Assembly: GCA_002339085.1 (NCBI GenBank)
Contig: DDDX01000083.1
Location: 55,068-100,596, forward strand
Direction: 5' to 3'
Length of the DNA: 45,529 bases
From: Cellvibrionales bacterium UBA1969
Lineage (GTDB): Bacteria; Pseudomonadota; Gammaproteobacteria; Pseudomonadales; UBA7434
Part shown: positions 16,046 through 24,239 of the stretch, piece by piece
Numbering within the stretch: position 1 is the first letter of the stretch
How the letters are laid out: every line of letters starts with the position of its first letter
Made by a program: the position numbers and the translations under genes
The notes under the pieces: generated by a model
Databases searched by the model: none
Told to the model about the DNA's origin: nothing
Seen by the model: only the letters and a program-made list of their open reading frames with translations

Positions 16046-17311
16046 TTACTTTTCTGCAGAAATCTCTGGGTCAAATGTGATGTGCATTTCTTTGATGCCA
16101 TTAATGAAATTAGACCGTAACCAGTTAATCGGCTTATCGAGCTTTGGGTTACGTAAGCGTGGAATAATTTCTTCAAAAATGACTTGCAGTTCTAGCCGTG
16201 CTAGGTGCGAACCAAGACAGAAGTGTTCGCCAATACCAAATGCGCGATGTTTGTTTTTCACGTCTTCCCGTTCTTGGCGGTGAATATCAAAAACTTCGGC
16301 GTCATCGAAAATGTCTTCATCACGATTAGCTGAGTGGTAAAATAAGACAACATTATCACCTTTTTTGACTAAATGACCGCTGGGTAATTCGACATCTTCA
16401 GTAGCGGTACGTCTAAAACCAACAACTGCAGTATGGTAGCGCAACACCTCCTCCATTGCATTTGGGATTAACGCTGGGTTATCTACTAAAGTTGCCAGTT
16501 GATTAGGGTTATCCATTAATAGGCGCATACCATGCGCCGTAACAGTCCGCGTGGTCTCATTGCCGGCAACTAATAAAATTAGAAAGAAAAAAGAAAATTC
16601 ATCATTTGTGAGCTTCTCTCCATCTGTATCCGTGCCATCTAAAAGAGCACTCATAATGTGACTGCCTTCAATTCCCTTTGCTCGGCCAGCCTCATGTTCT
16701 GCTGCCATTTGGGCGCCAAAGGCGAATAGCTCAACCATGGCATTGCGAGCATCTTCTTCGGTTGTACTAAGATCGGGGTCATCGCCGCCAATCATAGTAT
16801 TGGTCCACTCAAAGATCTTATGACGGTGTTCAACGGGCACTCCCATTAACTCACAGATAGCGATTAATGGGAGCTCTGCAGCAACATCCTCAACAAACTC
16901 ACAATGGCCTTTATGGGCCACTCTATCAAGAATATCCTTTGCGACCTCTTTAAATCTTTGGTGATATGAATTAACGACTTTTGGTGTAAAAGCTTTACGG
17001 ATGATTTTTCGGTGTTGTATATGATGTGGTGGGTCCATATTAATAAGAGTAAGTCGTTGCATGACTAGCTCCTCGGGCCCCAGATCTTGTAACATACAAG
17101 TTCTTTCTTCTGATGAAAACAACATGGGCTTTTTAGAAATAAAGTCAAGATCTTTATGTTTAGTAATAGCCCAGTAACCTCCCGTTTCAAAAGCATCGGT
17201 CGTTTGCCATGAAACGGGCTCTTCGGCACGCAGCTGTTTAAGCCATTCAAACGGTACGCCGCCGACATAATTGTCAGGATCAGCTAAATCAATATGTGGG
17301 CATCCACTCAT
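16046..17311 (-). CDS. Cytochrome P450
   Basis: The 421-residue soluble bacterial-type P450 has every core signature: the I-helix oxygen-binding motif AGNETT at 249–254, the K-helix ExxR (E288, R291 in EEVLR), and the haem-thiolate loop FGIGEHFCLG with Cys365. A start at 17311 is preferred over one 23 codons upstream because AAGGAAG precedes it closely and the extra residues do not look like P450. The INMDPPHHIQHRKIIRKAFTP stretch is typical of class I enzymes that hydroxylate steroids, fatty acids or terpenoids. No ferredoxin or ferredoxin reductase gene is adjacent, so electrons must come from partners elsewhere. It lies downstream of rpiA on the same strand with a 165-base gap, suggesting separate expression. 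Confidence 0.95.
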   Translation of the reverse strand: MSGCPHIDLADPDNYVGGVPFEWLKQLRAEEPVSWQTTDAFETGGYWAITKHKDLDFISKKPMLFSSEERTCMLQDLGPEELVMQRLTLINMDPPHHIQHRKIIRKAFTPKVVNSYHQRFKEVAKDILDRVAHKGHCEFVEDVAAELPLIAICELMGVPVEHRHKIFEWTNTMIGGDDPDLSTTEEDARNAMVELFAFGAQMAAEHEAGRAKGIEGSHIMSALLDGTDTDGEKLTNDEFSFFFLILLVAGNETTRTVTAHGMRLLMDNPNQLATLVDNPALIPNAMEEVLRYHTAVVGFRRTATEDVELPSGHLVKKGDNVVLFYHSANRDEDIFDDAEVFDIHRQEREDVKNKHRAFGIGEHFCLGSHLARLELQVIFEEIIPRLRNPKLDKPINWLRSNFINGIKEMHITFDPEISAEK

Positions 17312-17476
17312 GTGACTTCCTTTTTCATCGATAGCATTGATTAAATAGAGAGTTGCATCTAGCGTCATTCCTAACCGCAATAAGGAACCTAACGTAAGTC
17401 GATTGTGGTCATAAGTGAGGCGTAGGTCAATAGAAAAAGGTTTCAGTTTGTTAACCGCGGAGTGTTTGGCTCACAA

Positions 17477-18160
17477 CTATTCCGCTTTTAATGTGACAAC
17501 ACCATTGGGAGATGCCAGCAATAAAACATTCGCGGGTCGAAGGGCAAACAGGCCATTGGTGACGACGCCGGTAATATGGTTGATATTACGCTCCAGTTCG
17601 CGAGCATTATCAATGGTCATATTCCTTACATCTAAAATATGGTTGCCATTATCGGTCACAACGCCTTCGCGGTAAACCGGCGTACCGCCGAGTCCAACTA
17701 TTTTCCTAGCGACATAACTTCTAGCCATGGGAATTACTTCGACAGGCAGCGGGAACTCGCCCAACATGTTAACCAGTTTGCTTTGATCGGCAATGCAGAT
17801 AAATTCTCGGGCTACTGCGGCAACAATTTTCTCTCGTGTAAGTGCAGCGCCGCCTCCTTTGATTAAATGTAAGTGCCGGTTAGCTTCATCAGCACCGTCA
17901 ATATAGAAGTCTATTTCAGGCACATCATTTAAGTCTACAACCGTAATTCCATGCTCTCGTAAGCGCTGAGTGCTTGCCTCTGAGCTTGACACGGCCGCCT
18001 TAAAGTAGCTTTTTACTGAGGCCAATAAGTCAATAAAAAAGTTAACCGTTGAGCCTGTGCCAACACCGACGATGCTATGGTCTTCGAGTAAGGGTTTAAT
18101 CCTGCTTAAAGCCGCTTCAGCCGCATTGTATTTGAGTTGGTCTTGCTCAGATAAGGCCAT
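17477..18160 (-). CDS. rpiA: Ribose-5-phosphate isomerase A
   Basis: RpiA interconverts ribose 5-phosphate and ribulose 5-phosphate. The 227-residue product has the phosphate-binding GVGTGSTVNFF, the DGADEANRHLHLIKGGGAALTREK block carrying the catalytic acid and lysine, and the GEFPLPVEVIP segment. A start at 18160 (MALSEQDQ) is chosen because GGAG precedes it at good spacing; a frame 20 codons longer exists but does not match family N-termini. In many gammaproteobacteria rpiA neighbours ilvA; here it instead sits downstream of the fau gene, sharing a strand with the 6S RNA block. A perfect small palindrome lies 25 bases upstream of the start. Confidence 0.96.
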   Translation of the reverse strand: MALSEQDQLKYNAAEAALSRIKPLLEDHSIVGVGTGSTVNFFIDLLASVKSYFKAAVSSSEASTQRLREHGITVVDLNDVPEIDFYIDGADEANRHLHLIKGGGAALTREKIVAAVAREFICIADQSKLVNMLGEFPLPVEVIPMARSYVARKIVGLGGTPVYREGVVTDNGNHILDVRNMTIDNARELERNINHITGVVTNGLFALRPANVLLLASPNGVVTLKAE

Positions 18161-18184
18161 TTCTTTCTCCGACAGTTTTTCCCA

Positions 18185-18198
18185 GGATAGGTCTATCC
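18185..18198. promoter_or_regulatory. Perfect palindrome upstream of rpiA
   Basis: GGATAG, two bases, then CTATCC form perfect six-base arms 25 bases before the rpiA start. It may be an operator or a short leader hairpin. No factor is recognised. Confidence 0.3.
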
Positions 18199-18358
18199 AG
18201 CAGTTAGTGTGGTGCACCAAATGCGTTCAATTTTATACCGTCTATGATAGCCTGTTTGCGCTTGGGTTGGAATATTGGCTTGAGGTATTTATGGCGAAAC
18301 GCATTGACGAATAAGCACCATAAAAAGTAGGCTCTGGAAATGCTTATTGCTTAATGGT

Positions 18359-18958
18359 TTAGCGACAGTGATAGCTTGTGCTAGGTGTAATGACAAAATG
18401 TAATGGCCTATCCCATTCAGCGGCGGGTAGCTTTTGAATATGTTGAAAATCATGGGCGAGCCCGATGGCAACAGTATTTTTGCACCGGCTTAAGAAGCGG
18501 TCATAAAATCCACCGCCACGGCCTAAGCGATTGCCTTGTTGATCAAAACCGACCATAGGCACTAACACCAGGTCAATCGCATCATCGTCGATAAACGCCA
18601 AATTTTCAGGTTGCTGTATTTTCCAAGGCCCGGCAGCGAGTGCATCTTGATCCTTGTAGTGAGCAAATTGCAGCTGTTGCTTGTCCTGAATGATGGGTAA
18701 AACAATACTTTTATTGTTAGCCCAAGCGCGTTGATGAATCTCGTCAGTAAAGATTTCACCGTCATCGGGCAGATAGCTGGCTATAGTCTTGGCCTGCTTA
18801 TAAACGGTTAAGGCAGAGAGTTGATTGGCCAGTTGAATACTCGCCGCGAGTTGCTCATTGGGCGGCAGGTGACTGCGCCGATGCCGTAACCGCGATCGCT
18901 CGGTTTGTCGAAAGCGTTGCTGCTGTGGATTGAGTGATGCCGACGGTTGACTAGACAT
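18359..18958 (-). CDS. fau: 5-formyltetrahydrofolate cyclo-ligase
   Basis: This enzyme converts 5-formyl-THF to 5,10-methenyl-THF using ATP. The 199-residue protein has the N-terminal RSRLRHRRSHL basic segment, TIASYLPDDGEIFTD near the middle, and the family signature GRGGGFYDRFL followed by GLAHDFQ. Length is normal. The gene (also called ygfA) sits directly downstream of 6S RNA on the same strand, the order found across gammaproteobacteria, where it can be cotranscribed with ssrS. Here the gap from the predicted 6S 3' end to the start codon is about 100 bases. Confidence 0.94.
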   Translation of the reverse strand: MSSQPSASLNPQQQRFRQTERSRLRHRRSHLPPNEQLAASIQLANQLSALTVYKQAKTIASYLPDDGEIFTDEIHQRAWANNKSIVLPIIQDKQQLQFAHYKDQDALAAGPWKIQQPENLAFIDDDAIDLVLVPMVGFDQQGNRLGRGGGFYDRFLSRCKNTVAIGLAHDFQHIQKLPAAEWDRPLHFVITPSTSYHCR

Positions 18959-19061
18959 AATAATGGCTACTTCGGTGGCTAATTGAACGGTGCTATTGGT
19001 CAGTCTATTCGCACTATCCTAATGTTAATTGATGAGGGGCCAGATGCTCAACATAAGAAGA

Positions 19062-19240
19062 GAAAACTCCCCAGAATACCGCCGCCGTTGCGGCCTCGAA
19101 CCGAAAGGTTCAAGGTGGTGGGCCCTGCAGTGACTCAGGCTTCCCGGTCATGCCGGGCATGCACGCTGCCACTATCGAAGACCCTCCGAGTGGGTATTAT
19201 CGGCTCAAGGACATGCTGGCTAGCAAATATTCCAGGTCGC
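19062..19240 (-). ncRNA. ssrS: 6S RNA
   Basis: 6S RNA binds sigma70 RNA polymerase by mimicking an open promoter. The minus strand between zapA and fau carries recognisable 6S blocks: GAGCCGATA near the 5' side, GTGCATGCCCGGC and GGGAAGCCT in the central part, ACCTTGAACC next to GGTTCGAGG, and a closing GCGGC segment. The ends pair: CCTGGAATA near 19235 is complementary, with two G-U pairs, to TATTCTGGG near 19076, giving the terminal stem. The predicted length, about 179 bases, is close to the 184 of E. coli. Ends are estimates from this pairing. A TAAGAT box just upstream is a plausible -10 element. Confidence 0.9.
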
Positions 19241-19405
19241 TTTATCTTATCTTAAACGATCTTAGCTTTGAGGACTATGGTTGAATGGCGGGATTTACAT
19301 TACAAATAACGCTTGGTGTCGGATCAAGAGATTCAATTTGACGCAGTGTTGATGGCATGATGTCGATATGCTGTTTTATGCCAGACAAGTAACGCCGAAA
19401 ATGGC

Positions 19406-19765
19406 TTAGATTTCTATGGCTTTATTGTCTTTTAGCGCTTTATCCAGTTTGCGATCAATTTTTTTCAACAATGTTTGCGTATCGTCTGCCTCTAGCGCGT
19501 CTTTGGTATGTAAAAATTCATGGCTAAGGTTTAAGCCTGCCATGACGGCAATACGCTCAAGACCAATGACTTTTCCCGAGTCGCGAATATTTCTCATTCT
19601 TTGGTCCAGTTGGCGAGCTGCTTTGAGAAGGTCATCTTGTTGACCAGAAGGGCAGGCAACTTGAAAATCCTTATCCAGTATATTGACATTTAAGGTGCTC
19701 AACTCGGAATTATTGGCTGGTTCAGTTTTTTTAGGGGGTACTTCTCCGCGTGATAATTCTTTCAT
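19406..19765 (-). CDS. zapA: Cell division protein ZapA
   Basis: ZapA binds FtsZ filaments and stabilises the Z ring. The 119-residue protein has the N-terminal globular part LNVNILDKDFQVACPSGQQ (about 24–42), the helix with LLKAARQLDQRMRNIRDSG, the conserved IAVMAGLNLSHEFL, and a C-terminal coiled-coil helix rich in Lys and Asp. It is a little longer than the E. coli protein (109) because of an N-terminal extension. It overlaps the preceding zapB-like gene by four bases (ATGA), a sign of translational coupling, and precedes ssrS and fau in the conserved order. Confidence 0.94.
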   Translation of the reverse strand: MKELSRGEVPPKKTEPANNSELSTLNVNILDKDFQVACPSGQQDDLLKAARQLDQRMRNIRDSGKVIGLERIAVMAGLNLSHEFLHTKDALEADDTQTLLKKIDRKLDKALKDNKAIEI

Positions 19766-19968
19766 TCACCGGCCTCCATCGATTTTAAGCGGTTAATCAT
19801 AGCTTCTACTTTACTTCTAGCTGTCTCGTTTTTGATAAGCAGTTCACGGCGCTCAGTTGCCCATTCATCCTCTCTCATGCGTAAAGATCGATTCTCTTTA
19901 TCTAACGAAGAACACAATGCAATGAGTTCATCAAGCTTGTCCTCTAGATGTTTTAATTGCTCTTTCAT
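19762..19968 (-). CDS. ZapB-like coiled-coil protein (TIGR02449 type)
   Basis: A 68-residue, highly charged, wholly helical protein starting MKEQLKHLEDKLDELIALCS, with heptad-like leucines through LDKENRSLRMREDEW and LLIKNETARSKVEAMINRL. Such proteins sit upstream of zapA in many gammaproteobacteria, and their coiled-coil form resembles ZapB, which bridges ZapA at the Z ring. A start at 19968 is chosen over one 11 codons upstream because AAAGG lies at good spacing. It overlaps zapA by four bases. A role in division is inferred from context and fold. Confidence 0.85.
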   Translation of the reverse strand: MKEQLKHLEDKLDELIALCSSLDKENRSLRMREDEWATERRELLIKNETARSKVEAMINRLKSMEAGE

Positions 19969-20148
19969 TATTAAACCTTTGATATTGTGGGCTTTCGTCA
20001 TCGATCAAGCCTGTTGATAACCTCCAAATGAGCCTATCAGCTAACGACTTCACTGGTAAAGATCGCTAATATAGAGTGCGAGGTCGGATTGGTCAATATT
20101 TGCAATGCGCATGAATGATGCTCAGTGAGCAATTGCTGCTAATTTTGG

Positions 20149-20177
20149 TTCAGATATGCTTCCAGTCCCCGTATAAT
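20149..20177 (+). promoter_or_regulatory. Probable sigma70 promoter for ygfB–pepP–ubiH–ubiI
   Basis: TTCAGA at 20149–20154 and a perfect TATAAT at 20172–20177 are separated by 17 bases, 35 bases upstream of the ygfB start. The -10 is consensus and the -35 matches four of six positions. Confidence 0.6.
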
Positions 20178-20212
20178 TAGTCTTTATTGGGTGTTTTTAA
20201 AAAAGGTATAGG

Positions 20213-20992
20213 ATGAATTACTCTGAGGGGCTAACGCCACAAAATTTTGACGAATTAGCCGATTGGCTGTTAACAGTCAGCAGTCAATTTTCACCTGCTG
20301 AGCTGCATGGGGCTATTATTGGCGCTCTCAGTGGCACCATGCGGCTGAGTGATGAAAAGTGGGCGCAATTTGGCTTGGCCGTCATGGGTGTGCCGATAGA
20401 GACCATGCAGCAATTCGGTGATTTAGCCGCTTCGGTGCTTGGCAGTCTCGCTCGCGATCAGTTGGCAGTTTTGATTGATGACGATTTGGCATTTCAACCG
20501 TTTTTACCAGACGATGATGAGACGATCGAGGATAGAACCGATGCTTTGTCCCAGTGGTGCCGAGGTTTTTTAGGCGGTTTTGCCGAGGCGCAAGCCTACC
20601 TTCAAAAACAGCCATCGCAAGAGCAGGCTGCGGCAAATACCCCCAGCTTTTCTGAGACGGTTCAAGAGGCAATCGGTGATTTATCAGCGATAGCGCAAGC
20701 TGTGGTCGAAGATGAAGGCTACCCAGCCAATAACTACGATGATGATAGAGATATTGGCGATGACCCCTTAGCCATTGAAAGTTTTCTCAATGAAGACGGG
20801 GAGGCATTTGGGCAAGAAGCTGGTGACGCACAGGCAGCTGAAAAAAATTATATGGAGATCATCGAGTATTTGCGATTAGCCACGATGACTATTTTTACCG
20901 AGTACGGCTGGATCGAAATCCATCATCAACAAGAATCCTCTCCAGCCGCATTATCGGCTCAGTCAGGGAGTCCAAATGGAACCTTACATTAG
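20213..20992 (+). CDS. ygfB: UPF0149 family protein YgfB
   Basis: The 259-residue protein begins in the pattern of YgfB/YecA (UPF0149): FSPAELHGAIIGALSGTMRL (about 27–46), then LFLPDDDETIEDRTDALSQWCRGFLGGFA-like sequence near 100–130 and a final EIIEYLRLATMTIFTEY. It is longer than E. coli YgfB (about 190) mainly through an acidic insert after residue 145 and a low-complexity tail. In Pseudomonas aeruginosa YgfB is reported to affect expression of alp/ampDh3-related genes; whether that holds here is unknown. It leads the pepP–ubiH–ubiI operon, as in most gammaproteobacteria. Confidence 0.9.
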   Translation: MNYSEGLTPQNFDELADWLLTVSSQFSPAELHGAIIGALSGTMRLSDEKWAQFGLAVMGVPIETMQQFGDLAASVLGSLARDQLAVLIDDDLAFQPFLPDDDETIEDRTDALSQWCRGFLGGFAEAQAYLQKQPSQEQAAANTPSFSETVQEAIGDLSAIAQAVVEDEGYPANNYDDDRDIGDDPLAIESFLNEDGEAFGQEAGDAQAAEKNYMEIIEYLRLATMTIFTEYGWIEIHHQQESSPAALSAQSGSPNGTLH

Positions 20993-21144
20993 GCTTCATT
21001 ACAAGCATTAAGGCGACTTTGATTAAGCGTAATTATTATGATGAAAAGGGATTAAACTAAGTGATCAGCTAGCCCGTAACATAAAGGCCTTATGCATAGA
21101 TAGCAGTATCATTAAACGATAAAAATTAAATGGGTTAATACTTA

Positions 21145-22935
21145 ATGCTCAAGCAAAGAAAATTATCTTCAAAGCCTTTGCCGACAATCAGCAAACGTGA
21201 GTTTGCTCGCCGTCGAGAACAATTAATGGAGCAGATGGAAACAAACAGTATTGCGATTCTTCCGTCCGCCAGTGCGGTGATTCGAAATCGAGACGCTGAG
21301 TTTAAATACCGTCAAGACAGTGATTTCCATTATTTAACTGGCTTTAATGAGCCAGATTCAGTGTTGGTATTAATTCCTGGTCGTCATCACGGTCAATGTT
21401 TATTTTTTTGCCGTGAGCGAGATCCCGAGCGAGAATTATGGGATGGCTACCGCCAAGGCCCCGAAGGCTTATGCAATAATTTCGGCGCCGATGATGCTTT
21501 TCCAATCAGTGATATTGACGACATTTTACCTGGGCTTTTAGAGGGCCGCGATCGCGTTTACTATTCCATGGGTAAGCGACTTGAATTTGATAAACGGATT
21601 ATGGGCTGGGTAAATGTGTTGCGCGCTAAAGCTCGCTCTGGTGCCCATCCGCCCGGCGAGTTTTCTGATCTCGATCATATTGTTCATGACATGCGCTTGT
21701 ATAAAAGTGCCGCCGAATTACGCATTATGCAGCAAGCGGCTTCTATTTCAGCTGACGCTCATACTCGCGCGATGAAGTTTTGCCGACCGGGCATGATGGA
21801 ATATGAATTAGAAGCGGAATATCTGCATGAGTTTGCCTCACGCGGTGCGCAGGCTGCGGCATATAATTCGATCGTAGGCGCTGGCAAAAATGCCTGCATT
21901 CTGCATTATGTTGACAACAGCAGCATAATACAGGATGGCGATTTAGTGCTGATCGATGCTGGTTGCGAGCTAAATTACTATGCTGCCGATATTACCCGCA
22001 CTTTTCCTGCCAATGGCCTCTTTAGTCGCGAACAGCAAGCGCTGTATGAGGTGGTGTTAGCTTCTCAGCAGGCGGCGCTAGAAACAATAACACCTGGCGG
22101 GCATTGGAATCAATCTCACGATGCCACAGTGTCAGTTATCACTCAAGGCTTGTTAGATCTGGGTATTTTGCAGGGTGAACTAACTGAATTGATTGAGGCG
22201 GAAGCCTACCGACCTTTTTATATGCACCGAGCTGGTCATTGGCTGGGTATGGATGTTCACGATGTTGGTGATTACAAAGTTCACGATGAATGGCGAGTGC
22301 TTGAGTCGGGTATGGTCATGACGGTTGAACCGGGTATTTATATTGCTGCCGACAATCAATCAGTGGCTGCTAAGTGGCGAGGTATTGGTATCCGTATCGA
22401 AGATGACGTGGCTGTGACAGCGACTGGCCATCAAGTCTTAACTGAAGAGGTCATTAAGACGGTTGATGATATTCATCAGTTGATGCGGCCTATGGCAGCC
22501 AAGCGTGGCAGTATTGATCCCGCTCAAGTAGATTTTATCAGTGATGATGGGCAGTACTCAGCACAAGAGAATAGCTCTGCTAAAACTCCGTCAGTGCGTA
22601 ACAGTAAGCCAAGTGGCCAAGCTAAGCCCGTGTTGAAAGCCAGCGCAAAGAAAAAATCAATTGCCAAGAAAAAAACCACTGCTAAGAAAAAAATCAGCAC
22701 TAAGAAAAAGCTAACTGCGAAGAAAAAAGCAGCTGTCAAGCGCAAAACTGCCGTTAAGAAAAAAGTACTCGTTAAGAAAAAAACTGTAGCTAAAAAGTCG
22801 GCCGTTAAAAAGAAAGCGGCTGTGAAAAAGACAGCAGTTGTTAAAAAGAAAACAGCCGTGAAAAAGAAAGCAGCGGCTAAAAGCCGACCTAAGTCGCCCG
22901 TTAAAAAGCGCGGAAAAGTGAAAAATAAGCGATGA
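21145..22935 (+). CDS. pepP: Xaa-Pro aminopeptidase PepP with lysine-rich histone-H1-like C-terminal tail
   Basis: PepP removes N-terminal residues that precede proline, using two metal ions in the pita-bread fold. The catalytic part (about 1–450) has an N-terminal domain starting ISKREFARRREQLM and metal-site blocks DAGCELNYYAADITRTFP, HRAGHWLGMDVHDVGDY, VEPGIYI and GIRIEDDVAVT, all intact. The family is normally about 440 residues; this protein has 596. Residues 450–500 form a polar linker, and 501–596 are a repetitive tail of AKKKxx/VKKKxx units about six residues long, with hardly any acidic residues. This resembles histone-H1-like or AlgP-type tails and is not part of ordinary PepP. Its stop overlaps the ubiH start (ATGA). 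Confidence 0.93.
   Translation: MLKQRKLSSKPLPTISKREFARRREQLMEQMETNSIAILPSASAVIRNRDAEFKYRQDSDFHYLTGFNEPDSVLVLIPGRHHGQCLFFCRERDPERELWDGYRQGPEGLCNNFGADDAFPISDIDDILPGLLEGRDRVYYSMGKRLEFDKRIMGWVNVLRAKARSGAHPPGEFSDLDHIVHDMRLYKSAAELRIMQQAASISADAHTRAMKFCRPGMMEYELEAEYLHEFASRGAQAAAYNSIVGAGKNACILHYVDNSSIIQDGDLVLIDAGCELNYYAADITRTFPANGLFSREQQALYEVVLASQQAALETITPGGHWNQSHDATVSVITQGLLDLGILQGELTELIEAEAYRPFYMHRAGHWLGMDVHDVGDYKVHDEWRVLESGMVMTVEPGIYIAADNQSVAAKWRGIGIRIEDDVAVTATGHQVLTEEVIKTVDDIHQLMRPMAAKRGSIDPAQVDFISDDGQYSAQENSSAKTPSVRNSKPSGQAKPVLKASAKKKSIAKKKTTAKKKISTKKKLTAKKKAAVKRKTAVKKKVLVKKKTVAKKSAVKKKAAVKKTAVVKKKTAVKKKAAAKSRPKSPVKKRGKVKNKR
22645..22932 (+). repeat. Tandem lysine-repeat coding tract at the 3' end of pepP
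   Basis: About fourteen degenerate units of roughly 18 bases, each built around an AAGAAAAAA-like lysine core, encode the PepP tail. Runs of seven A occur at three places (near 22670, 22690 and 22780). Such tracts can change length by slippage. Confidence 0.85.
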
Positions 22936-24239
22936 TACACAGTAAAGATCAACTGAATAAATTACGCGATCAGTATGACATTGTCATTGCTGGTGGTGGA
23001 TTGGTGGGTATCAGTTTAGCCTGCGCATTGGCAGTCAGTCATCAGCAGTTATCGGTTTTACTGGTCGATAATTTTCCTATTAAGGGAATGAGCCAAGACG
23101 GTCTTGTTGCGGGTCCCGTCTATCACCCTAGTTTTGATGCGCGGGCAACCGCGTTATCTATGGCCAGCATCGAGATATATCAGCGCTTGGGTGTGATGGA
23201 TGATCTATTATCGCATGCGGCGCCCATTAGTGATATTCATGTTTCAGACCGAGGCCACAGTGGCAGTACGGTATTGAATGCAGCACAGCAAGCCAAAACA
23301 GCCTTCGGGTATGTGATCGAAAATCAATGGTTAGGCGCAGTACTTCTTAACCGGCTGATGAGCTTGCCATCGATAGAGCTATTGAGTGAGGCGAAGGTGG
23401 CTAACATTGTACCGCGCCAAAAAGTAACAAAGGTTACTGTCTCGGCGCATAATCAAGAAAGTCATCATGGGGTAGAAGTAGATGCGGTCTTATTGGTGGT
23501 TGCAGATGGTGCGCAGTCTGGTTTGCGTGAAAGCTTAGGTATTACAGCCATCGTCAAGCAGTACGACCAGCAGGCGGTAATAGCTAACGTGCAAACTCAG
23601 CTACCGCATAATGGCCAAGCCTTCGAGCGTTTTCTTGCTGATGGGGCGGTGGCATTTTTACCGTTGCCCGACTTGCCCAGTGCGCCGCGACGGAGTGCTT
23701 TAGTTTGGACAATGCCAAATCAGCATGAGGTTAATAGAGAAAATAATATAGCTGACCTAAATGATCAAGACTTCATCAGCGAATTACAGTCAGCCTTTGG
23801 CTTTCGTTTGGGCGAGATCCAGCAAATCGGCCAGCGCCAGAGCTACCCATTAGCTTTGACTTTAGCTAACGAGGTGATTAGAAATCATATTGTTATTATG
23901 GGTAATGCAGCGCATTCCCTGCATCCGGTTGCAGGGCAGGGATTTAATTTATCGCTACGTGATATTGCCACGCTAACTGAATTAGTAAGCCAAGCGGCAG
24001 TTAATAATAAAGATATTGGTGAATTATCATTGTTAGAAAGTTATTCAAAAGCACAACTCAAAGATCAAAAAAACACGATAGGTTTTAGTCATTATTTAAT
24101 TGAACTATTTGGTCGGCAAGCTTTACCTATTCAAGCCGGTCGATCACTAGGCTTGTTGGCTTTAGATATTTTAACGCCAGCAAAGCTTCGTTTTTCAGAC
24201 CAAGCATCAGGGCTTAGTGGCCGTAGGCCGGTACTATGA
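22932..24239 (+). CDS. ubiH: 2-polyprenyl-6-methoxyphenol hydroxylase (UbiH-type FAD monooxygenase)
   Basis: This FAD-dependent ring hydroxylase acts in ubiquinone synthesis, inserting an oxygen into the polyprenyl phenol ring. The 435-residue protein has the dinucleotide-binding IVIAGGGLVGISLACALA (about 17–34), the middle VVADGAQSGLRESLG motif, and the FAD-ribityl motif GNAAHSLHPVAGQGFNLSLRD near 325–345. It overlaps pepP by four bases upstream and ubiI by four bases downstream (both ATGA), so the three are likely translated in a coupled manner. The order pepP–ubiH–ubiI is conserved. Assignment to the UbiH branch rests on that order; UbiF-like specificity cannot be excluded. Confidence 0.9.
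   Translation: MIHSKDQLNKLRDQYDIVIAGGGLVGISLACALAVSHQQLSVLLVDNFPIKGMSQDGLVAGPVYHPSFDARATALSMASIEIYQRLGVMDDLLSHAAPISDIHVSDRGHSGSTVLNAAQQAKTAFGYVIENQWLGAVLLNRLMSLPSIELLSEAKVANIVPRQKVTKVTVSAHNQESHHGVEVDAVLLVVADGAQSGLRESLGITAIVKQYDQQAVIANVQTQLPHNGQAFERFLADGAVAFLPLPDLPSAPRRSALVWTMPNQHEVNRENNIADLNDQDFISELQSAFGFRLGEIQQIGQRQSYPLALTLANEVIRNHIVIMGNAAHSLHPVAGQGFNLSLRDIATLTELVSQAAVNNKDIGELSLLESYSKAQLKDQKNTIGFSHYLIELFGRQALPIQAGRSLGLLALDILTPAKLRFSDQASGLSGRRPVL

Noticed and set aside
18983..19255. Plus-strand 90-codon frame between fau and zapA
   Set aside because: It runs antisense through the 6S RNA; its base pattern is explained by the conserved RNA.
22645..22932. CRISPR-like array
   Set aside because: The repeats are short, degenerate, in frame and without spacers; they encode the PepP tail.
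22524..22952. Minus-strand 142-codon frame rich in Phe and Leu
   Set aside because: It is the antisense reading of the lysine-repeat tail of pepP, where AAG/AAA read as CTT/TTT.
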